Origin: Euryarchaeota archaeon UBA40
GTDB taxonomy: Archaea; Thermoplasmatota; Poseidoniia; Poseidoniales; Thalassarchaeaceae
Reading direction: 5' to 3'
DNA: 39,456 nt
Assembly (NCBI GenBank): GCA_002506875.1
Contig: DAYJ01000079.1
Location: forward strand, 1-39,456
Shown: piece by piece, positions 34,501-39,456 of the stretch
Layout: the number at the start of each line of letters is the position of its first letter
Position numbering within the stretch: position 1 is the first letter of the stretch
Made by a program: the position numbers and the translations under genes
Notes under the pieces: model-generated
The model's database searches: none
What the model saw: the letters and a program-made list of their open reading frames with translations, nothing else
What the model was told of the DNA's origin: nothing

Positions 34501-37062
34501 AAGAAGCACCCTACCCTCCTCGTCGGTTACCTCAAGATCGCCAAGAACAATATCATTCTCGATACGCAGGTTGAGATCGGTTGTCTCATACCCATCGACC
34601 GCGAGCCCCAAATCATCTTCAAGATCGACGCGAACCTCAACACCTGACTCATCGTCCCAAGCCCAATTAGGCATAATTGGGAGGCGAATTGAGGTGATGC
34701 CCCCTACATCCTGCGAGGAGCAGTTGGCTGCGTCAAAAGAAACAAGCCCCGAAGGATCGTTCGAAATCGAACACACATTCCCGGACTCCCATGTCAACCG
34801 TGGCGTCGAACCCTGTGTGGAGAGGAGATCGACGTCGAGACGTAGGAGTGAGGTCGCAACATCTCCAGAAGCAGCACGAACAATCAGATTGCGGTGTTCA
34901 CCATCTGGAACAATCGTCCCACCCTCCATCGTCGCTTCGATAACACGAGACATGTAACGATATGTGATGTCAAGATTACTCAACATCACACGACCTGCTG
35001 AACCCGCGTGGATGGCGAATATGATGTCCGTCCCACCATCCCCATTCTGGACAGCGTGAGTATTGAGAGCCGAAACAATCGCCTGATTGCTCGCGACTAA
35101 GGGGTCAGTCAATACTCCAACATGTGTATACTCCATGTCTCCATCATTACCGATATCCAAGCGAACACTTGCTGGCCAGCCTTCCTCATAATTGATTACG
35201 AGATTCTGAATTACGGGTGTGACTGTGGAATCAGTAGTCGTCATCAGAGTCCGGTACTTCAGACGGTTTCCTGATCCGTCAAAGGTACTGTTGTCAAACT
35301 GCACCTCGACATTGTTCTGGACTGTTAGCCAATTAGTGCCATTATCCGCTGAAACATGGACCTCCACCGAGGTTCCAGTTGGCTCATCCGAGAGCCAAGT
35401 TGCACGGATACGACCAATCTCAGTCCCAGTCTGAACCAGTTTACTGGACCAGTCGCCTGAGGACTCATACGCTGTCGAGTATTGGACTTGAGACCACCAT
35501 GCGACTGCTGTTGACCCAACAAGTTGTAGCTTCCATCGGAGAACCTCCCCGGTGTGAGTGAAATGAGTAGTCTGATTGTTTGTAACCTGTTCCCAATGAG
35601 TCCCGTTGTCAGCTGAAACCCAATAATCGACTCGATCGCCAGCGGCTGTCGCACTCCATGACACCTCCATGTTAGCAGAAAGAATTGTCTCGCCTACATC
35701 CATCGGTAGACTAACCCATGAAGAGGTCCCTGGCATTGGTGTAATTTCGTAGGCCCATCCTGAACCATACTCACGATACATCGGACTAGTAGACCAAGCA
35801 TAGTAGTCCTGAGTGACGAGGCGTTGACCATTGTAGTATAATCCATATCCATTCGCACTGATTGACGTGGTGCCCTGCTGCTTAGTTAAGGTAGAACCAA
35901 GAGTTCCTGTTATCGCGTAGGCCTCCAAACGGTCCTGCTGCCAAGATGCATAACTACGGAAGTAAACATAGGACCCATTGACTACCATGCCACGCGGCGT
36001 CCCAGATGTACTGAAATAATTGTAGTAAAGTGTCGCATTACGCTCAAAAGTTCCATCCTCTGCATGATAAGCAACCACTCTGTTTAGCAGATTGTGGTTG
36101 ACCCAAACTACATCCCGAGTGCGATCATAAGATATTCCAGAATAATCACCATGGTTGTTCGAGGATGGATCATGAACTGCGAGGCAAGTCCAAGTTGTAG
36201 GGTAGCGGATATCGAATTCAACAATTCGGTGATACTGCGAAGAAGTAGAAGAGTAGTACGTGGTAAGAAGACCGAAAGCACGTTCATCATCACTGATAGC
36301 CCAGTCACGAATCCCATAACCAGACCAAGTGAAAGGCAAACTAGGAAGAGAGCAACCACTTAGATCAAGTGAGATTAGGCCGTTATTCATCGAAGCGCCT
36401 TGAACCTGAGTACCGTTGTTAGCATGCAAGAGTCGCAACATCGAGTTGATATTAGATGCGCGAAGATCAGATGAAACAATCCAGTCACGATAGGTGAATG
36501 AAGCGCCGGCATAAGTCCCAGCAGTTGCAGCACTAACTGATCTCTGCTGAGAAAATCTAGATTCTGTGGCATTAGATGAATGGGGTTGACGTATCGTGAA
36601 CGAAGAATTGTCTGACCAAGCGGAAGAGACAGAGGTGGTCGTCATCGAATCCAGACCATAACCATCGAACTCCATGTCCGGAGAAGCCATGCCCAAAGCA
36701 AGGTCATCTGCTCTCGGATCAACACCGTTTGATGTTCCTTCTGCCCAGTCTGCACGATTCTGTGAAATAACCTGGTTCCAACCTGTAGATGATGCACCGG
36801 AAAGTGTGACCTCTGCATCGAGGACCTCTGCACCATTGGGCAAAGTCACCATGATATTGCGTGCAGGGGAGCCCGGAGATGCAAGAGCAATCGTGCTCGT
36901 ACTGCCATCAGAGAAGGTGTAGATGTGACGAGCAGCAGGATCTGCACTAACCTCTGTCGTGGACCCTAACAGTGGCACCATCGATGCGAGAACAAAAAGA
37001 CAGACGAGGCCAATGGCGCTTATGCGCCCCCGGCCAACACTCCATCCAGCGTTCCCACTCAT
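31507..37062 (-). CDS. Giant surface protein with propeller-like and Ig-like regions, membrane anchor, proline-rich tail and EF-hand
   Basis: 1851 residues. A signal peptide (ISAIGLVCLFVLASMVPLLG) is followed by a beta-rich ectodomain of about 1620 residues. Residues 200-430 have repeats suggestive of a beta-propeller (DVVWVNHNLLNRVVAYHAEDG). Residues 470-640 hold two similar beta-sandwich units, each with SADNGT-W (VSADNGTHWEQVTNN; VSADNGTNWLTVQNN). Many N-x-S/T sequons occur. One membrane helix (FLLYLAALFGLIFGAIMLVLY) lies at about 1648-1670. The cytoplasmic tail is rich in proline runs (1690-1755), then has WTDEQLTAQGWSPQQI, and ends in a single EF-hand-like loop DSDGNRYLTTAEL near 1824. 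No enzyme motif was found. The gene follows a calcium-repeat protein gene by 48 bases on the same strand. Confidence 0.85.
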   Translation of the reverse strand: MSGNAGWSVGRGRISAIGLVCLFVLASMVPLLGSTTEVSADPAARHIYTFSDGSTSTIALASPGSPARNIMVTLPNGAEVLDAEVTLSGASSTGWNQVISQNRADWAEGTSNGVDPRADDLALGMASPDMEFDGYGLDSMTTTSVSSAWSDNSSFTIRQPHSSNATESRFSQQRSVSAATAGTYAGASFTYRDWIVSSDLRASNINSMLRLLHANNGTQVQGASMNNGLISLDLSGCSLPSLPFTWSGYGIRDWAISDDERAFGLLTTYYSSTSSQYHRIVEFDIRYPTTWTCLAVHDPSSNNHGDYSGISYDRTRDVVWVNHNLLNRVVAYHAEDGTFERNATLYYNYFSTSGTPRGMVVNGSYVYFRSYASWQQDRLEAYAITGTLGSTLTKQQGTTSISANGYGLYYNGQRLVTQDYYAWSTSPMYREYGSGWAYEITPMPGTSSWVSLPMDVGETILSANMEVSWSATAAGDRVDYWVSADNGTHWEQVTNNQTTHFTHTGEVLRWKLQLVGSTAVAWWSQVQYSTAYESSGDWSSKLVQTGTEIGRIRATWLSDEPTGTSVEVHVSADNGTNWLTVQNNVEVQFDNSTFDGSGNRLKYRTLMTTTDSTVTPVIQNLVINYEEGWPASVRLDIGNDGDMEYTHVGVLTDPLVASNQAIVSALNTHAVQNGDGGTDIIFAIHAGSAGRVMLSNLDITYRYMSRVIEATMEGGTIVPDGEHRNLIVRAASGDVATSLLRLDVDLLSTQGSTPRLTWESGNVCSISNDPSGLVSFDAANCSSQDVGGITSIRLPIMPNWAWDDESGVEVRVDLEDDLGLAVDGYETTDLNLRIENDIVLGDLEVTDEEGRVLLPSDWMRGGRNATFSGTIAFEDTARYPKPGEFGMRVVGQNLTLDGQPLEERKSFVNQTNPSYGLYSMSFQTPFQSSPGGMLFQVETFSMQNGSTYVNSNQNTVKLVLDGVSPLVIGATPSEGSEMHAGSQPISIMIQDSVDPPEEITVHYWIENQSDLNYNKVPDPSEYSQMLFRSPEIQAGGINIFNGIIDDSWNVHKERVSIYVTGQDTSGNSIALGGDAVCPEPPSPCNKDRSGVSDWTEDLTSYITREEFEPRLISENSTIIGHDDETPLHPGIQYTARLRIQDGNGWNDIRTIQLALAGDLNDPRQSIYGNVTLDANGATTIDFESGGDGLAVSNLYTSYGPDPFDTSDDPSTLFVDLRFQLTWWFPEEFDTDGSQTFIPVVEVTDWPCNEGEVVPCHDDRGGLGFDEWSLDNDLRFDMEPGHLTAVDLATGRNVFVSEGGEPALIAAGQVVRIEGRLLFSEDQIPAPGGACDIVVADLENTWSAVPRDDGHFTLDILVPNLQSGYLDASMILEALPGLATDETLTTPRLQLSVDGTPPGIDSISPNGDVRIDQANQVNVNLFTTDSSGFDDSIMTVLHYRVRAGSSEISRGSAPLSDLTIIQSNAMWSGKIDFTDGGATPLLPGYIVDVWVTGADRAGNPYENIANSELQPFDSWRLVRIGPSIDLPTSVIRWSEPSPVGGENVTLSIEGLNDVDEEGVVLFQIQQEISPGIWADVDGASTELRIMAGSTYNAAIDMTTRTVQEPEVERFRLVARDGHIDVDMMTLESLQIEPYMARDGAALAEQIEESQVTFLLYLAALFGLIFGAIMLVLYRQEMNSEGEDDSEGGIQGEEQTALVEAESKGKSRSPPPPPSGVAMSSPPPPPGLNQPVSPPPPAAAPPPPVVEAPSQPAPLQWTDEQLTAQGWSPQQIATWRVQQAQNAYSQGSTSTEVTGGNTAARFSERVVDHVMRQHGITDRNAFLAAAEFFDSDGNRYLTTAELSKAAEALGEVR
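31835..31945 (-). repeat. Proline-codon-rich low-complexity segment inside the giant surface-protein gene
   Basis: On the plus strand this stretch repeats GGAGGA and GGTGGAGGAG. On the coding strand it encodes several runs of four or five prolines in the cytoplasmic tail. It is a coding low-complexity tract, not a mobile or intergenic repeat, and could vary in length between strains. Confidence 0.6.
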
Positions 37063-37063
37063 G

Positions 37064-37081
37064 CTACTCGATGAGCCTCAT
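37064..37081 (-). other. Possible six-codon upstream reading frame before the giant surface protein
   Basis: On the minus strand ATG AGG CTC ATC GAG TAG ends one base before the ATG at 37062. The GCATGAG around its start recurs at the start of the main gene, so the sequence could be a decoy start or a coupling leader. It may be chance. Confidence 0.2.
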
Positions 37082-37110
37082 GCAACTTGAATATCACCAT
37101 GCCAGGACAG

Positions 37111-39456
37111 TCATGTCGTTGCACGATCGTCGTATCTGATAGGGGAGCCACCGTTACCCCGAATGCCATCGAGAAGATCATCCTCAATCTCGAAGTGATC
37201 ATTCAACCAATCGCCATCCGTATCATAGTTGAACGGATGAGTACCGTCCGCTACTTGGTCTCCGTCGATATCCAAGAGATACCATCCCCAAACAAACTCC
37301 CCATTACCCAGATTGGGGAGATGGTTCTCATCACCAAAGGTTCGATTCCAAGGGTCAGTCCACTCTCCAAATACAAGCTTGATGTTGTCCTCGTAGGTCT
37401 GCTCCATGTAATCTGGATCATTATCTAACACAATATGAGCATAGAGTTGATCGGTTGTATTGACCTTATTCATCCGCATGTAATTTGTATTGACTGGATT
37501 TTGCAGACAGAAGCCCAAAAGATACTCTCTGAACTGCCACCATTCCTCGATTGGAGACCCATCACAATCAAGCAGGGGTGTCTGACGGACTAGAGCCGCA
37601 TTCGAGAGACTGACGTTAGTAATTCCAAAGAATTCCTGGAAATTATTGTAACGAATATACACGCATACTGCGCCACTACAGTCCCACCCTCCATCATTAT
37701 CTGGGTCTTCCATTGCATCATTTGGATTAGTCGGATCCATACTAACCCAAGTCCAATCCAAAGTTGCCCTCTGAATTGATTGATCACCTTGGGAATCTGT
37801 AGACACGGTCAATGGTTTCCAATTGTCTTGACCTATCTCTTGCCAGATTACACTAACCTGTTGATATGAAGACCAATTACTGTTAGTTTCATTCCAACCA
37901 TGAGCATACTCATACCAATCAGGTAGCATGTCGCCATCTGTATCATTGTCTATTGGATTACTACCATACTTGAACACCTCACGACCATCCGAGAAATTAC
38001 CATCAAAGTCGTAGATTTGGTTTCCATCGACGTCCATGAAGATCCGACGACGGTCGTCCCCATCAGAATCCGAGAGGATTGGATTTGTCTGATTACGGTA
38101 TTCCATCGCATTAGTGAACCAGAGGTAGGAGTTACCGGGAGACATCTGGTCCTCGACCGACCCCTCGGTGAATACACGGTCCTGCCATGAACCCTGTGCG
38201 GCAACTGGCTTTGTACTATCTCGGTCAAACCAACCATCTTCATCTGCATCATAATCAACATCGAGAGGATTGACTGGATTCGTCGTCCACCTGTAGTCAT
38301 TAGCAGGCATAGTGTTTCGGTACAGCGCGTAACAGAATTCCCAACCGTCAGGTAAACCGTCACCATCTGAGTCCGGATGAGTTGGGTCCGAGATTCCCAG
38401 AAGACTGAGATTGAAATTATCCGCATAAGCAGTGTTGATTCTCTGAACACGCTCAGACGATTTGATGTCCTTTGAAACAAAGGCATTGTAGAGAGCCTGA
38501 GTAGCCTGCTCCTCTGTCATTCCCCCTTCCTGCACCATCGCATCGAGCGCATCCTGGCCGAAGGTTCTCAACGTGACACCAGCATCGATATTGTTGATTT
38601 CTGAGAACTTCCCGTAGCTGCGAGATTCATACTCACGTAGGTTGGTAAATCGTTCCTCATCATCGATTCCACCGTTGCCATTACAGTCGTAAGAATCCTC
38701 ATCTGAGTCCGCATCAATATCCGTACCAGTCAAGGGATTCATACTCCAAATATTAGCATCAAGGTCCCACTCGGTAAACCAATACTCATACCCATCCAAC
38801 ATACCATCATCATCGGTGTCAGGATCGTTGGGGTCAGTAATCCCCAGTAAGGTCGCGAGTAGAGGTGGTGCAAATCCACTAGTCTGCCAATCATTATATT
38901 GCGATATTGCGATTGATGCGCGACCTTCCTTACTAAACAAAATCCGATAAATTCGACTCGTGGCTTCATTTGGATCAACAATAGCTGCCTCTTCCCACAT
39001 CTTGGGAGCATCGGGTGGAGCAAGTCCGCCATTAACAGGGTTGGAACGAGTAAGGTTCAGTTCCTCTAAATCCGTTACAGCATCCTGATCTCCGTCGTAC
39101 CCCCCATCTCCTGCGACAAGAGGATTCAATGTCCACTCCTCGTTTGTCTCATTCCAAGCGGTGAACAGGAGTTCGATGCCATCAAGAAGGCCATCGCCAT
39201 CTGTATCCGCATTATTCGGATCCGTTGTTGGCCCGGTAAGGTTGTACTGTTCATCAGACATGAACGAACCAAAGGAGAGATTCCCGCCCGCACTACTCCA
39301 AGCCTGAGGAGTAGTCACAGACGGTGTAACTAGGAGGTAAAACTGTGGAGAGGATACAATAGTACTAACCTCGTTATCCTCATTTTTGATACTCGCGTAC
39401 TCTTCCCAATTGGTCAAACCATCTCCATCGGGGTCACCTGCTGCATCCTCTTCATT
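37111..39456 (-). CDS. Calcium-repeat (thrombospondin type 3-like) secreted protein, 5' end beyond the window
   Basis: 781 residues are visible; the frame stays open to the right edge, reading NEEDAAGDPDGDGLTNWEEY upstream of the first possible start codon (TTG 39417), so the gene is partial. At least eight acidic repeats of the D-x-D-x-DG-L-x-D-x-x-E type occur, for example DTDGDGLLDGIELLF, DPDTDDDGMLDGYEYWF, DSDGDGLPDGWEFCY and DTDGDMLPDWYEYAHGW. Such repeats bind calcium in thrombospondin type 3-like and related surface proteins. The C-terminus (SPIRYDDRATT) has no membrane helix, so the protein may be released or held by partners. The giant surface protein follows 48 bases downstream, and the two are probably co-expressed. 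No signal peptide can be judged because the start is missing. Confidence 0.85.
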   Translation of the reverse strand, partial: NEEDAAGDPDGDGLTNWEEYASIKNEDNEVSTIVSSPQFYLLVTPSVTTPQAWSSAGGNLSFGSFMSDEQYNLTGPTTDPNNADTDGDGLLDGIELLFTAWNETNEEWTLNPLVAGDGGYDGDQDAVTDLEELNLTRSNPVNGGLAPPDAPKMWEEAAIVDPNEATSRIYRILFSKEGRASIAISQYNDWQTSGFAPPLLATLLGITDPNDPDTDDDGMLDGYEYWFTEWDLDANIWSMNPLTGTDIDADSDEDSYDCNGNGGIDDEERFTNLREYESRSYGKFSEINNIDAGVTLRTFGQDALDAMVQEGGMTEEQATQALYNAFVSKDIKSSERVQRINTAYADNFNLSLLGISDPTHPDSDGDGLPDGWEFCYALYRNTMPANDYRWTTNPVNPLDVDYDADEDGWFDRDSTKPVAAQGSWQDRVFTEGSVEDQMSPGNSYLWFTNAMEYRNQTNPILSDSDGDDRRRIFMDVDGNQIYDFDGNFSDGREVFKYGSNPIDNDTDGDMLPDWYEYAHGWNETNSNWSSYQQVSVIWQEIGQDNWKPLTVSTDSQGDQSIQRATLDWTWVSMDPTNPNDAMEDPDNDGGWDCSGAVCVYIRYNNFQEFFGITNVSLSNAALVRQTPLLDCDGSPIEEWWQFREYLLGFCLQNPVNTNYMRMNKVNTTDQLYAHIVLDNDPDYMEQTYEDNIKLVFGEWTDPWNRTFGDENHLPNLGNGEFVWGWYLLDIDGDQVADGTHPFNYDTDGDWLNDHFEIEDDLLDGIRGNGGSPIRYDDRATT

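Noticed and set aside
1..39456. CRISPR arrays, transposons, prophage or toxin-antitoxin loci
   Set aside because: No evenly spaced direct repeats, transposase-like or integrase-like frames, or paired small toxin genes were seen; the acidic repeats at 37111-39456 are coding calcium-binding repeats.

Overview
The window most likely comes from a planktonic euryarchaeon of the Marine Group II / Poseidoniales type (Thermoplasmatota). This placement is inferred from gene content, not from a database search. Archaeal markers are type II glyceraldehyde-3-phosphate dehydrogenase, archaeal PheT, archaeal-class GluRS, ribosomal protein S15 with the archaeal N-terminal extension, archaeosine synthase ArcS, RNase P component 4, a UPF0201-like protein and RNase HII. 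The marine heterotroph flavour comes from several very large secreted or membrane-anchored proteins, including a subtilisin-family protease. Genes are densely packed: no gene-free stretch exceeds about 130 bases, several convergent genes abut or overlap at their stops, and I saw no tRNA, rRNA, CRISPR array, insertion sequence or phage gene.

Layout. 1-177 is the 3' end of an unidentified gene entering from the left. 174-10284 (minus strand, read from right to left) holds gap, a subtilase, adk, rnp4, a YhbY-like gene, an ArsB/NhaD-type transporter and a zinc-ribbon/TPR protein. 10386-20450 (plus) holds a GXGXG (glutamate-synthase-like) fusion, pheT, a secreted/anchored 687-residue protein, rnhB, gltX and a second anchored protein that ends in a zinc ribbon. 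20451-23708 (minus) is arcS, rps15 and a degenerate DHH/RecJ-like protein. 23795-25801 (plus) is a third anchored, receptor-like protein. 25802-28952 (minus) is a glycosyltransferase, a membrane/zinc-ribbon protein and dnaJ. 29058-31024 contains a UPF0201-like gene, a pyroglutamyl-peptidase/NUDIX fusion and a small membrane protein. 31028-39456 (minus) is a probable operon of a calcium-repeat protein (cut by the right edge), an 1851-residue surface protein and a 160-residue protein of unknown function.

Two themes tie the window together. The first is information processing: tRNA charging (PheT, GluRS), tRNA maturation and modification (Rnp4, ArcS), RNA binding (YhbY-like, UPF0201-like), R-loop and Okazaki-fragment repair (RNase HII), S15, and a possible replication-associated RecJ relative. 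The second is the cell surface: six large exported proteins take up about 48 percent of the window. Five of them share the plan signal peptide, beta-rich ectodomain, late membrane segment and cytoplasmic tail.

The observations I find most worth following are the peptidase-NUDIX fusion, the RecJ relative that has lost its active-site aspartates next to rps15, the GXGXG protein joined to a reduced barrel, the surface proteins whose cytoplasmic tails carry proline-rich, EF-hand or zinc-ribbon elements, and a recurring GGTTRAAR promoter-like element.
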